Notes: generated by a model not told the origin, from the sequence alone. A DNA stretch of 64,000 nucleotides from CAWJEL01 sp964647255 (GCA_964647255.1 CAZYGI010000002.1:1-64000), one strand, 5' to 3'. Shown: positions 32,454 through 40,963, counted from the first letter of the stretch. Made by a program: numbers and translations.

Positions 32454-32457
32454 ACGA

Positions 32458-32486
32458 TTGACAAAACGCGCGCAGTGACTTACAAT
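32458..32486 (+). promoter_or_regulatory. promoter of the 732-residue membrane protein
   Basis: TTGACA (32458-32463), 17 bp, TACAAT (32481-32486). The ATG with AAGGAG is about 60 nt downstream. Confidence 0.85.
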
Positions 32487-32546
32487 CTTTTTCAAGGTAG
32501 CAAGTCCATCCATCATCCATCGGTCTTGGTCAAGGAGCGAGCCTCC

Positions 32547-34745
32547 ATGCCGGAATCTCTCAATACTACCATCGCGCAGTTCAGCAGTGCCGGCGGGCGC
32601 TGGCAGCCGCGCGCGATCAATGTGCGCGCGGTGGAGCCGGCGGCCGATCTGCCGAGTGCACAGCGCGGCAGTCTGTTCATGCTGTTGGAGGTCATCGGCG
32701 GCGGGCCTGCACCGCTCCACCGGCAGTTGCTCAGCGCCGCGCAGGCCGCGTTTTACGAGAAAGGCGAGAATGTCGAGACTGCGCTGAAGCTTGCGGTGCG
32801 GAGCGTCCATTTGGCGCTGCATCAGGCCAACGAGAGCCAGCCGGGCGCACGCTGGCGGGCCGGCATCAGCCTGGTGTCCCGGTATGCCGATCAGTTGACT
32901 ATCGCCCAGGCCGGGCCGGGCTTGGTGCTCGTCAGCCATCCCAAGACGGTGGATCAGTTCCCGGCAGAGTTCGGCGACTGGGGCGCGCCCCTGGGCGGCG
33001 ATGAGGCGATTACGGTTCAAGTGTATGATGCCGTTGTCGAGCCGAACAGTATGTTGCTGCTGGCGCAAAGCGACTGGCTGCACAACGTCGCGCCGCAGGC
33101 GCTGGCCGTGGCTTCGGCCGCGCCGGACTTGTCGCTTGCCAACCAGTATTTAGGGCAGTTGGCCGGTCAAGCTGACTTGAGCGCGCTGCTGGTCCGGTTC
33201 AATAGCGTCATCCCGGAAGTTGTAGAGCCGCGCTCCCATACGCCGTCGTGGCCGGTCGAGACGCCGGCAGAGCCGGAGCGCGGCAAGGGTCTCCTGTCGA
33301 GCGTTGGCAAGCTGTTCGGTGGCCGGGCGGGTGATGAGCCGGCGCCGGCCGCCCCCGCGCTGCACGCCGCAGGCTCATCGCCTGCCTCGGTCGAACCGCC
33401 GGCGCCGCGGCCGGTCGTCATTCCCACGGCTGCGCCCGTCACGCCCGCGTCTTTTGAGCCGATTGATGATGAGATGTGGGATGAGGCCGAAGCGATTCCG
33501 CCGTCTCCCGCGACGGCCGAGCCGGAGCGCGAGCGAAAACGCGGCGGGCTTGGCGGGAAGTTCTGGCTGCTCCTCGCAGTGATCGGCATCCCGCTGCTGA
33601 TCGCACTCCTGGTGTTGGCGATGATCTTCGGCCGTGCCCGGGTCGCACAACAGCAGTTTACGCAGCTGCTGGATGGCGCCACTACTGCGATCACCGAGGC
33701 GGAGGGTCTGACCGATGAGGCGCAGATCCGGCAGCGTCTGTCTGGGGCCAAGGATTTTCTGGACAAGGCGCGGACCAGCCGGCCGGACGATGCGCAGTTG
33801 GCCCAGCTCACGAGCCGCTATCAGGCGGTCCTGGACAAGGTGGATAAGGTCACACCCCTGTACGGCATCCTCCCGCTCTACTCGTTCCAGCAAGTTGGGC
33901 ACAGCGCTGCGAGCACGCTGGTCAACGGTGACTCGCTCTTTGTGTTGGATCGCGGCCGTGGCGAGGTGAACCGTTTTGCGCTGTCTCCGCTGGGCGACAG
34001 CGTGACCTTTGATAAAGCCGTCGTACGAAAAGGTGATCAGTTGGATAACCAGGCGGTCGGCGACTTGCTCGACATGACCTGGGCGGAGGCAGCGGGGCCG
34101 AACCAGCGCAGCAAGCTGGTGGCGTTGGATGCCTCCCGCGGTCTGGTCGGCTATGACTCGACCTGGGGCACGGTGCGCTTGCCGCTGGGCGGAAGCAGCA
34201 AACTTGTGCGGCCGCAGCGGCTTGCCAGTTACAGCGGGAACCTGTACGTGGCGGATCCGGGCGCATCGCAAATCTGGCGGTTCCGGCCGGGCGCCAACGG
34301 GTATGAAGACGAGCCGGAAGCATATTTCGTCGAAGGCAAGCCGGTTGATCTTACCGGAATGCAGGCGATGGCGATTGACGGGAACATCTGGCTCCTTTAC
34401 GCCGATGGCCGGCTGCTGAAATTCTTCCAGGGTGAGCAGCGTTCCTTTGAAATTCAAGGGGTGCCGGGCGGGCTGAGCGCGCCGACGGCGCTGGCTGTCC
34501 CGCTGGAAGGCGATCTGCTGTACATCCTCGACGCGGGCAACGGGCGGATTGTCGAGGTCACCAAGGAAGGCGCCTTCACGCGGCAGTTCCGCCCGCGTGA
34601 AAGCGCCTTCTTGCGCAGCGCGAGAAGCATGTACCTGAACGAAGCCTTGGGCAAGCTCTACCTGGTGACGCCGGATCAGCTCTATGTGGCGGATGTGCCC
34701 GCACCGGCCGCCGACACGACGGCTCAGCCGGCCGCAGCGCCCTGA
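32547..34745 (+). CDS. membrane protein with PP2C-like and beta-propeller-like domains
   Basis: A 732-residue protein. Residues 1-215 look like a degenerate PP2C fold (AINVRAVEPA, SLFMLLEVIGGG, GISLVSRYADQLTIAQAGPG) that lacks the metal-binding Asp motifs. A Pro/Ala-rich linker follows, then one transmembrane helix (about 337-362), a coiled-coil region (about 365-430) and six or so repeated beta segments of NHL/propeller type (SLFVLDRGRGEVNRF, NLYVADPGASQIWRF, LYILDAGNGRIVEV). The topology suggests a cytoplasmic N-terminus and an external propeller. A strong promoter and a terminator make it a single-gene unit. A signalling or wall-sensing role is a guess. Confidence 0.6.
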   Translation: MPESLNTTIAQFSSAGGRWQPRAINVRAVEPAADLPSAQRGSLFMLLEVIGGGPAPLHRQLLSAAQAAFYEKGENVETALKLAVRSVHLALHQANESQPGARWRAGISLVSRYADQLTIAQAGPGLVLVSHPKTVDQFPAEFGDWGAPLGGDEAITVQVYDAVVEPNSMLLLAQSDWLHNVAPQALAVASAAPDLSLANQYLGQLAGQADLSALLVRFNSVIPEVVEPRSHTPSWPVETPAEPERGKGLLSSVGKLFGGRAGDEPAPAAPALHAAGSSPASVEPPAPRPVVIPTAAPVTPASFEPIDDEMWDEAEAIPPSPATAEPERERKRGGLGGKFWLLLAVIGIPLLIALLVLAMIFGRARVAQQQFTQLLDGATTAITEAEGLTDEAQIRQRLSGAKDFLDKARTSRPDDAQLAQLTSRYQAVLDKVDKVTPLYGILPLYSFQQVGHSAASTLVNGDSLFVLDRGRGEVNRFALSPLGDSVTFDKAVVRKGDQLDNQAVGDLLDMTWAEAAGPNQRSKLVALDASRGLVGYDSTWGTVRLPLGGSSKLVRPQRLASYSGNLYVADPGASQIWRFRPGANGYEDEPEAYFVEGKPVDLTGMQAMAIDGNIWLLYADGRLLKFFQGEQRSFEIQGVPGGLSAPTALAVPLEGDLLYILDAGNGRIVEVTKEGAFTRQFRPRESAFLRSARSMYLNEALGKLYLVTPDQLYVADVPAPAADTTAQPAAAP

Positions 34746-34777
34746 TCGAGCGCCGCGCATCGCGGAACAGAATGCTG

Positions 34778-34814
34778 ACGGGCGCCGTCTCAGCACGAGG
34801 CGGCGCCCGTTTTG
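34778..34814 (+). terminator. intrinsic terminator
   Basis: ACGGGCGCCG / CGGCGCCCGT stem, 13-nt loop, then TTTTG. Confidence 0.8.
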
Positions 34815-34877
34815 TGTGCGCCGGATAACTTGTGCAGCCATGGCGCACCAACGGCGATCAATCGCGTAGCGCGCCTT

Positions 34878-34905
34878 TTGGCATTCCGATTGAGGCGATT
34901 ATAAT
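34878..34905 (+). promoter_or_regulatory. promoter of the LCP gene
   Basis: TTGGCA (34878-34883), 16 bp, TATAAT (34900-34905). The predicted transcript begins at 34912, one base before the ATG at 34913, so it is effectively leaderless. Confidence 0.8.
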
Positions 34906-34912
34906 CATGCTC

Positions 34913-36340
34913 ATGAGTAGTACTGGCGCCAAGCATCATTCCCGCACCGGGCAGCGGACACTCCTCTCAGGTCTGCTGCTCGGTTTCCTGTTGATTCTTT
35001 TTGTGGCGGCGTTCGCCTACGTCGCCTACGCGTTCCTGGCCTGGGGGCAATCAGCCCTGGCGCAAGCGCCGGACATGCCGCCGCTCGTGCTGCCCAGGCT
35101 TGTGCGGCCTTCCTCGGCAGGCGGCGGCCAGGCATCGGGTGGCGCCTCGGCGTTCTTGCTGCCGCAGGGTCAGCGGACGCAAGATTCAGCCACGCAGACC
35201 ATTAACCGCACTACGGTGTTGATCATGGGCGTGGATGCGCGGCCGGGCGCGCAGGCGCTGCGGACCGACAGCATCATCGTGCTCACGGTGAACCCGCAGA
35301 CCGGTTCGGCCGGTATGCTTTCCATCCCGCGCGATATGGCGGTGCGCGATTCGGTGGGCGGCGAAACGGTCAAGGTCAACACGATTTACGGGCTGGGGCA
35401 GATTCGCGGATACCCCGGAGGCGGCCCCGAGTATCTGCGGCAAACCATCGCCGAGTTGACTGGCTACCCGGTGGATTACTACGTTACGATCAATTTCGAA
35501 GGCTTCAGGCAGATCATTGACCTGATCGGCGGGGTGGACATTGATGTGCCGAAGGATATCATTGACAAAGAGTACCCCACCGAGGACTACGGCACCGAGG
35601 AGCTTTACATCCCGAAGGGCCTCCATCATATGGACGGCACGCTCGCGTTGAAGTATGCGCGCACGCGTCACGGCGATAACGACTATTTCCGCGCCGCGCG
35701 GCAGCAGCAAGTGATCATGGCGATCAAAGACAAAGTCGCGCAGCCGGGCCAGATGGCGGCTCTGCTCCCGCGGCTGCCTGGCCTGACCATGGCCATGGCG
35801 AACTCGGTCCAGACCGATATGCCTGTCGAGCGGGTCATCGCTCTGGCGCGCTCCCTGGACAAGGCAAAGCTGGAGAACGTCACCCGTGTGGTCATTGATT
35901 CCAAGATGGGCGTGGTGTCTGACGATCCGAAGTGGGGCTACCTGTTGACGCCCGACATGAACAAAGTGCGCGCGGCCGCGGCGGCGATCTTTGCCGATGC
36001 GCCCTCCGGCATCTCGGCCGCGGAGGCGCAGCGGCAGACGATCCAGGCCGAGGCGGCGCGGATTGTGGTGCTCAACGGCACCCAGGAAAAAGGTCTGGCG
36101 TCCAAGACCCAGGCCAGCCTTATCACGGACGGGTTCAACGTCACGACGGTGGGCAACGCCGACCAGGATGACTATGCCGAGACCATGATCATCTCCCACG
36201 GTAACAAGGCGCCGACGACCGTTGAGGCGTTGGCGCGGCGGCTTAACGTTTCGCCCGACCGGGTTAAATCCGGCGAACCCTCTGACGCGGCCGACATCAC
36301 CGTGATCGTCGGCGCGGATCAGATGACCTCTGATCAGTAG
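34913..36340 (+). CDS. LytR-CpsA-Psr (LCP) family wall-polymer ligase
   Basis: A 475-residue membrane-anchored protein. One N-terminal transmembrane helix (about 19-45) is followed by the LCP domain (GVDARPG, RTDSIIVLTVNP, LSIPRDMAV, GGVDIDVP, YARTRHGDNDYFRAARQQ) with the conserved Arg and Asp residues. A C-terminal LytR_C domain (about 382-470) follows. LCP enzymes transfer lipid-linked glycopolymers to peptidoglycan. The ATG at 34913 is preferred to the in-frame ATG at 34907 because of the promoter position. Confidence 0.92.
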   Translation: MSSTGAKHHSRTGQRTLLSGLLLGFLLILFVAAFAYVAYAFLAWGQSALAQAPDMPPLVLPRLVRPSSAGGGQASGGASAFLLPQGQRTQDSATQTINRTTVLIMGVDARPGAQALRTDSIIVLTVNPQTGSAGMLSIPRDMAVRDSVGGETVKVNTIYGLGQIRGYPGGGPEYLRQTIAELTGYPVDYYVTINFEGFRQIIDLIGGVDIDVPKDIIDKEYPTEDYGTEELYIPKGLHHMDGTLALKYARTRHGDNDYFRAARQQQVIMAIKDKVAQPGQMAALLPRLPGLTMAMANSVQTDMPVERVIALARSLDKAKLENVTRVVIDSKMGVVSDDPKWGYLLTPDMNKVRAAAAAIFADAPSGISAAEAQRQTIQAEAARIVVLNGTQEKGLASKTQASLITDGFNVTTVGNADQDDYAETMIISHGNKAPTTVEALARRLNVSPDRVKSGEPSDAADITVIVGADQMTSDQ

Positions 36341-36376
36341 GTCGCAGCGCGATGACCTGGGTCCGTGAGGAGCAGC

Positions 36377-36733
36377 ATGCGATTGCACGAAATTATGTCC
36401 CTGACCCGCGGGCGTTCGATCTCCGCTAACATCAATCCGACGCTGGAAGTGCGCGCCGGATTCGCCGCCGACTTGATGAGCGACGCGCTGCGGTATGACT
36501 TGTCCGGCGCGCTGCTGGTCAGCGGTCTCGCCACCCCCCAGGTGGTGCGCACGGCGGAGATGGCGGACGTCTCGGCCATCCTGATGGTGCGCGGCAAGGT
36601 CCCGGCGCAGGAGACGCTCGATCTGGCCGATGAGTTGGGCATCGCCTTTCTTGGCAGCGAGATGACGATGTTCGAGGCCTGCGGCCGCCTGTTGGCAGCG
36701 GGGCTGCCGGCGTGCAAACGCTTCAACGGTTAA
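36377..36733 (+). CDS. DRTGG-domain protein (first copy)
   Basis: A 118-residue stand-alone DRTGG domain (SDALRYDLSGALLVSGLATPQVV ending with LGSEMTMFEACGRL). Such small proteins are recurrent in clostridial and Thermotoga-type hydrogenase gene clusters, where the role is undefined; adenylate sensing or hydrogenase regulation is possible. GAGGAG precedes the ATG at 36377. It is first in a four-gene regulatory block; the next gene starts two bases after its stop. Confidence 0.75.
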   Translation: MRLHEIMSLTRGRSISANINPTLEVRAGFAADLMSDALRYDLSGALLVSGLATPQVVRTAEMADVSAILMVRGKVPAQETLDLADELGIAFLGSEMTMFEACGRLLAAGLPACKRFNG

Positions 36734-36735
36734 GT

Positions 36736-37689
36736 ATGACACCCTCTCACGTCCAGAAAGCGCAGGAGCTGGTCTACGAGCTGAAGATCGGCGATATCAT
36801 GACCCGCCGGCTTCATACCGTGGCCCCCGATACACCGATGCGCGAGGTGAAGAACATCCTGCGCGATCACCGCATCTCCGGGCTGCCGGTGCTCTCCGAC
36901 GGGCATCTGGCCGGGATCGTCAGCATCCAGGATCTGATCCACGCGCTCGAAAAGAACGACATGGACGCGCCGGCGGCGCACTACATGACTTCGTTGCTGC
37001 ACACGATCCGAGAGCAGGAGCTGGCGGTGCACGCGCTGCAAGTTTTTGCTCTTGCCAGCGTGGGCCGCCTGCCTGTTGTGGATGAAGAGGGCCGGCTGGT
37101 GGGGATTATCACGCCGGGCGACATCACCCGCGGCTTGCTGCGGGCGCTGGAAAAAGCCTACCAGGAAGAGGAGATCCGCCGCTACCGGGTCAAACATGTC
37201 TTTGAGGACATCACCTCCGATCAGACGAGCCTGATTCTGCGCTACCATATCGCCGCGCGGGACTTCAACGCCGCCGGCCGCGCCTCCAGCCAGCTCAAGC
37301 AGACCCTTAATCGTCTTGGCATTGATCCGCGGATCGTCCGCCGCGTCGCCATCGCCTCCTACGAGGCGGAGATGAACGTCGTGATCCACAGCGCCGATGG
37401 CGGCAACCTGGCGGCCGAGATCACCCCCGATGTGATCGCCCTGATCGTCTACGACACCGGGCCGGGGATCCAGGACGTGGATCGGGCCATGGAGCCCGGC
37501 TTCTCAACCGCACCCGACTGGATTCGCGAGATGGGGTTCGGCGCCGGCATGGGGCTGGCGAACATCAAGGCGTGCGCCGATCACATGTCCCTGCAGTCAT
37601 GGCCGTTGAAGGGGACGCGGCTTGAAGTTGTGATCAACCTCAAGCCCACCGAAGAAAGGGCAAAAGATGAAGCTGAACCAGATCGTTGA
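36736..37689 (+). CDS. CBS-pair / GHKL ATPase regulatory protein
   Basis: A 317-residue fusion of two CBS domains (about 20-72 and 80-137) and a GHKL ATPase domain (about 170-305) of the RsbT/anti-sigma type. ATPase motifs are YEAEMNVVIHS (N-box), VYDTGPGIQDVD and GFGAGMGLANIK. CBS pairs bind adenine nucleotides, so the protein may couple energy charge to phosphorylation of an unknown partner. It overlaps the second DRTGG gene by 23 bases, indicating tight coupling. Confidence 0.82.
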   Translation: MTPSHVQKAQELVYELKIGDIMTRRLHTVAPDTPMREVKNILRDHRISGLPVLSDGHLAGIVSIQDLIHALEKNDMDAPAAHYMTSLLHTIREQELAVHALQVFALASVGRLPVVDEEGRLVGIITPGDITRGLLRALEKAYQEEEIRRYRVKHVFEDITSDQTSLILRYHIAARDFNAAGRASSQLKQTLNRLGIDPRIVRRVAIASYEAEMNVVIHSADGGNLAAEITPDVIALIVYDTGPGIQDVDRAMEPGFSTAPDWIREMGFGAGMGLANIKACADHMSLQSWPLKGTRLEVVINLKPTEERAKDEAEPDR

Positions 37690-38014
37690 GGCGTTAGCGC
37701 TCGGCGTCGCTGCGGGGGAGCGCAATCTGGGCGCCGAAGTGACCGGTGGTTACACCTCGGACTTGTTGAGCTGTGCGATGGCCGGCGCAGTCGCCGGCGA
37801 TGTGTGGGTGACGCTTCAGGGCCATTTGAACGTGGTGGCGGTCGCCATGCTGAACGATCTCGCCGGCGTGATTGTCGCGGAAGGCAAGCCGATTGCCCCC
37901 GAAGCGCTGGCCAAGGCGGATGCAGAGGGGATCCCGTTCCTCACCACAAACATGGACGCCTACGAGCTCTGCGGCCGGCTTTGGGCGCTGGGGATCAGAG
38001 AGGATGGACGATAG
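37667..38014 (+). CDS. DRTGG-domain protein (second copy)
   Basis: A 115-residue protein related to the first DRTGG protein (YTSDLLSCAMAGAVAGDVWVT ... FLTTNMDAYELCGRLWALG). The pair brackets the CBS-ATPase gene, so a heteromeric sensor is plausible. Its stop codon overlaps the start of the PHP gene (ATGGACGATAG), within a mirrored word tract. Confidence 0.75.
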   Translation: MKLNQIVEALALGVAAGERNLGAEVTGGYTSDLLSCAMAGAVAGDVWVTLQGHLNVVAVAMLNDLAGVIVAEGKPIAPEALAKADAEGIPFLTTNMDAYELCGRLWALGIREDGR

Positions 38015-38096
38015 ACTGCTGACGACGAACAACGGCGCAGCGGTTTTGGCCCGTCAGCACCCTTTGTCGTCCGTCTGTCGTCCGTTTGTCGCTGAT
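38001..38096. repeat. mirrored word tract encoding the PHP N-terminus
   Basis: The left half is GGATGGACGATAGACTGCTG and neighbours; the right half has repeated GTCGTCCGTCTGTCGTCC words. It provides the overlap of two genes and the first 29 codons of the PHP protein. Confidence 0.85.
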
Positions 38097-38810
38097 CTTC
38101 ACCTCCACACGGTCCTCTCTCCGTGCGCCGAGGTTGAGATGATCCCCCCGTTGATTGTGCAGCAGGCGTTGGCAGTGGGGCTGAGCCTGATCGCAATCAC
38201 AGACCATAATGCCGCGGCCAATTGTGCGGCGGTCATCGCAGCGGCGCAGGGCACCGGGTTGGCCGTCCTGCCCGGCATGGAAGTGCAGACCGCGGAGGAA
38301 GTCCATGCGGTTTGTCTCTTCGATACGGTCGAGCAGGCGCTGACGTGGCAGGGCACCGTCTTCGATCACTTGCCGGATCAACCTAACGCCGAGGATTTCT
38401 TTGGCGCGCAGTATGTCGTGGACGCGACGGGGGAGTATCTCCGCACGGAAACGCGCATGCTTGCGACCTCCACAGACCTGCCGCTTACGGATGTTGTCCG
38501 CCGGGTCAACTTGTTGGGCGGCATCGTCATCCCCGCGCACGTGGATCGGCCTGCGTTCAGCCTTCTGGCGAACCTCGGCTTTGTCCCGCCCGACCTGGCC
38601 GTGCCTGCGCTGGAACTCTTCCGGTTGACCGATCCCGCGCGCGCCCGCGCAACCTGGCCTGAGCTGGCCGTGTTTCCCTTGATTCGCAGCGGCGATGCGC
38701 ATCGTCTGAGTGAGATCACCCCCGCCCTGCGCCTCTCGTTGGCCGAGCCGACCGTCGCCGAGATCGCTCTCGCGCTGGCGCAGCGCGCCGGCCGCAGTTT
38801 TTCCATCTGA
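38004..38810 (+). CDS. PHP-domain phosphoesterase-like protein
   Basis: A 268-residue PHP protein. Metal-binding motifs are ADLHLHTVLSPC (His33, His35), AITDHN, GMEVQ and PAHVD, with a late SGDAH. Similar PHP proteins accompany iron-only hydrogenase clusters; the substrate is unknown. The N-terminal 29 residues (up to PFVADLHLH) are encoded by a word tract and are probably not part of the original protein, since the fold should begin at the ADLHLH strand. Confidence 0.8.
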   Translation: MDDRLLTTNNGAAVLARQHPLSSVCRPFVADLHLHTVLSPCAEVEMIPPLIVQQALAVGLSLIAITDHNAAANCAAVIAAAQGTGLAVLPGMEVQTAEEVHAVCLFDTVEQALTWQGTVFDHLPDQPNAEDFFGAQYVVDATGEYLRTETRMLATSTDLPLTDVVRRVNLLGGIVIPAHVDRPAFSLLANLGFVPPDLAVPALELFRLTDPARARATWPELAVFPLIRSGDAHRLSEITPALRLSLAEPTVAEIALALAQRAGRSFSI

Positions 38811-38832
38811 TTTCCCTGCGTCCTGGGTTGAT

Positions 38833-38846
38833 ATGACACAGGTCAT
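38833..38846. promoter_or_regulatory. Crp/Fnr-family-like site with -10 (TATCCT, 38869-38874) upstream of the hydrogenase genes
   Basis: The perfect palindrome ATGAC-ACAG-GTCAT resembles the TTGAC-N4-GTCAA-type targets of Fnr/Dnr proteins. Its centre is 41.5 bp before the start predicted from TATCCT, the class II activator position. No good -35 is present, as expected for an activated promoter. Confidence 0.45.
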
Positions 38847-38987
38847 GGTCGGTCATTCCGCACCGTGCTATCCTGGGCAGCGTGATCGGTGATAGATTTC
38901 ACTCGGATCACACATTGCGCCCGGGCACCACGCCGGGCGTTGGCACGTTATCCTACAGTTGATCCCAAGTTGAGGACGGAAGCACTG

Positions 38988-39458
38988 ATGATTGAAGACT
39001 TCACCTCTTTTGACCTGGCGCCGCTTGACAAAATCCTTGAGGAGTATGCGGGACAGCGCGGGGCTGTGATTCCTATCTTGCAGCACGCGCAAGAAGCCTA
39101 CGGCTATCTACCGAAAGAGATCCTCGCCGAAATCTCCAAGCGAACGGCGATTCCCTTAAGCCGTCTGATCGGCGTGGCGACTTTTTACGCCCAGTTCAGG
39201 CTGACCAAGCGCGGCAAGCATCTGATCCGGGTGTGTGATGGGACGGCCTGTCACGTGCGCGGCGCGCCGAAGTGCATCGAAGCTGTCGAGCATACGCTGA
39301 ACGTTCCGGCCGGCGGCACCTCGGCAGACTACGAATACACCATGGAGATCGTCTACTGTCTTGGTTCGTGTGGCTTGGCGCCCGTTGCTGTCGTGGATGA
39401 CAAAGTCCACGGCCGGTTGACGCCGAACAGCCTGGTCGAGCAGTTGCAGACGCTGTAG
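38988..39458 (+). CDS. NuoE/HydC-like 2Fe-2S subunit (hydrogenase set)
   Basis: A 156-residue thioredoxin-like [2Fe-2S] protein of the NuoE/HoxE/HydC family. The cluster cysteines are in CDGTACH and CLGSCG, and the N-terminal helix bundle has GAVIPILQHAQEAYGYLP. It passes electrons between the NAD(P)H-oxidising flavoprotein and the hydrogenase. The ATG at 38988 is chosen by similarity with the paralogue at 49412. It is the first gene of the hydrogenase structural series. Confidence 0.92.
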   Translation: MIEDFTSFDLAPLDKILEEYAGQRGAVIPILQHAQEAYGYLPKEILAEISKRTAIPLSRLIGVATFYAQFRLTKRGKHLIRVCDGTACHVRGAPKCIEAVEHTLNVPAGGTSADYEYTMEIVYCLGSCGLAPVAVVDDKVHGRLTPNSLVEQLQTL

Positions 39459-39481
39459 TTGCGGCCACAGGCTGAACGCCC

Positions 39482-40051
39482 ATGCTCGAGTTGGCCCTGC
39501 ACGTCCTGGACATCCTGCAGAATGCTGTCGAAGCGGGGGCAACCCGCGTCACTTTGACAATCGCTGAGGACATCCCGGCCGACGCCCTGACGATCGTCGT
39601 GGCCGACAACGGTCGCGGCATGGATGCCGGTACGGTCGCCCGGGTGACCGATCCGTTTTACACCACCCGGACGACGCGTCACGTAGGCCTGGGGCTGCCC
39701 CTGGTTGCGATGGCCGCGGAACAGACTGGGGGGCGGCTGACGATTCGTTCGCAGCCGGGCGCCGGCACAACCGTCTCCGCCACCTTCGGCCTGAGTCATC
39801 CGGATCGCCAACCGTTAGGTGATATGGCCGCAACGGTGCTGACATTTCTGTTGTCCGATCGGGCGCCCGAACTCCATTACACACATCGAATCTGTCGGAG
39901 CGACTCCGACGAGGGACTTTGGCGGGTGTTCGATTTCGACACGGCGGAAATCCGCGCCGAGCTGGGCGATTTGCCGCTCGGCCACCCGGCGGTGGCGCGT
40001 TGGCTGGTGGAATTTCTCGAAGAAGGCGAAACCGGGCTGCGGGCTGAGTGA
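39482..40051 (+). CDS. GHKL ATPase (hydrogenase-associated)
   Basis: A 189-residue protein. Residues 1-105 are a histidine-kinase-type ATPase domain (LDILQNAVEAGA N-box, VADNGRGMD, TTRTTRHVGLGL), without a phosphoacceptor His domain. The C-terminal half (DFDTAEIRAELGDLPLG) is unassigned. The same ATPase is seen between NuoE- and NuoF-like genes of anaerobe hydrogenase clusters, so it may regulate or assemble the enzyme. It starts 23 nt after the NuoE-like gene. Confidence 0.8.
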   Translation: MLELALHVLDILQNAVEAGATRVTLTIAEDIPADALTIVVADNGRGMDAGTVARVTDPFYTTRTTRHVGLGLPLVAMAAEQTGGRLTIRSQPGAGTTVSATFGLSHPDRQPLGDMAATVLTFLLSDRAPELHYTHRICRSDSDEGLWRVFDFDTAEIRAELGDLPLGHPAVARWLVEFLEEGETGLRAE

Positions 40052-40118
40052 GACATGCAGTTGCTGTGGAGCACGGCTCACGGAGCATGCGGCGCGAATC
40101 ATGAATGGGAGATGACCG

Positions 40119-40484
40119 ATGCCCAAACTGAAATCATTGGATGATCTAAAGCGGGTTCGTGAGGAGGCGCAGAGCACCCTCAAGACCCGCCTGGATACCG
40201 GCACGACCATTATTGTCGGCATGGGGACGTGTGGGATCGCCGCGGGCGCGCGCGAGACCATGCACGCCATTCTGGATGAGCTGGCCGCGCGCCAGATAGA
40301 TGCCCACGTCACCACCGTCGGCTGCATCGGCCAATGTGTCAAAGAGCCGTTGGTGGACATCGAGCAGGCCGGCCAGCCGCGCATCACGTATGCGAACGTC
40401 CGGCCGGACATGGTGGCGCGTCTGATCGAGGAGCACTTGATCAAGGGCCAACCCGTGGCCGAATGGGTCGTGGGACGCATGTAA
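40119..40484 (+). CDS. thioredoxin-like 2Fe-2S ferredoxin protein
   Basis: A 121-residue (2Fe-2S) ferredoxin-like domain (IIVGMGTCGIAAGARET ... TTVGCIGQC). Only three cysteines are present. The same domain is the N-terminus of the second NuoF-GltD fusion (49967), where it reads GMGTCGLAAGA and VGCVGMC, so this gene is the split-off equivalent in the hydrogenase set. It ends just before a ferritin-like gene. Confidence 0.8.
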   Translation: MPKLKSLDDLKRVREEAQSTLKTRLDTGTTIIVGMGTCGIAAGARETMHAILDELAARQIDAHVTTVGCIGQCVKEPLVDIEQAGQPRITYANVRPDMVARLIEEHLIKGQPVAEWVVGRM

Positions 40485-40493
40485 GGAGGAATC

Positions 40494-40961
40494 ATGGAAC
40501 AAACAAACTCGCTTGAAGCGCTGATTAAGCGGGCGATCCAGCTTGAAATTGAAGCAGAGACTTTGTACACGAATGCCGCGGCGACGGTCAAGGATGATGC
40601 CGTCCGTCAACGGCTGCAAGAGATGGCGGCTCAAGAGCGCGGGCACAAGACGAAGCTGGAGGACATCCTGGCCGGCAACGTGCGTTGGGCCATCCGGCGG
40701 TCAAAAGCCGAGCCGGTGCAGGATTTGCGGCTGAGCGATCATCTGGTCGGCGGGTCGCTCGATGCGAATGCCGATTATCAGGACGTGCTGCTCTTTGCCG
40801 CGCGCCGCGAGAAGACCGCGCATGAGTTCTACAAGGCGATGGGCGAGATGGTGGACGATAAGCTCACCCAGAGCGTGTTCGAGATGCTGGCCGCCGAGGA
40901 ATTGCGCCACAAGTACGTGCTTGAAAAGACTTACGAGGAAGTCGTTTACAAGGACTTCTAG
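40494..40961 (+). CDS. ferritin-like / rubrerythrin-family diiron protein
   Basis: A 155-residue four-helix protein with two ExxH-type motifs (AQERGHK near residue 48 and AEELRHK near 135) plus helical Glu residues (QLEIEAETLY; AARREKTAHEFY). No rubredoxin domain is present. It probably protects the oxygen-sensitive hydrogenase from peroxide or handles iron. GGAGG precedes the ATG. A paralogue lies in the formate dehydrogenase set (55878). Confidence 0.8.
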   Translation: MEQTNSLEALIKRAIQLEIEAETLYTNAAATVKDDAVRQRLQEMAAQERGHKTKLEDILAGNVRWAIRRSKAEPVQDLRLSDHLVGGSLDANADYQDVLLFAARREKTAHEFYKAMGEMVDDKLTQSVFEMLAAEELRHKYVLEKTYEEVVYKDF

Positions 40962-40963
40962 CA

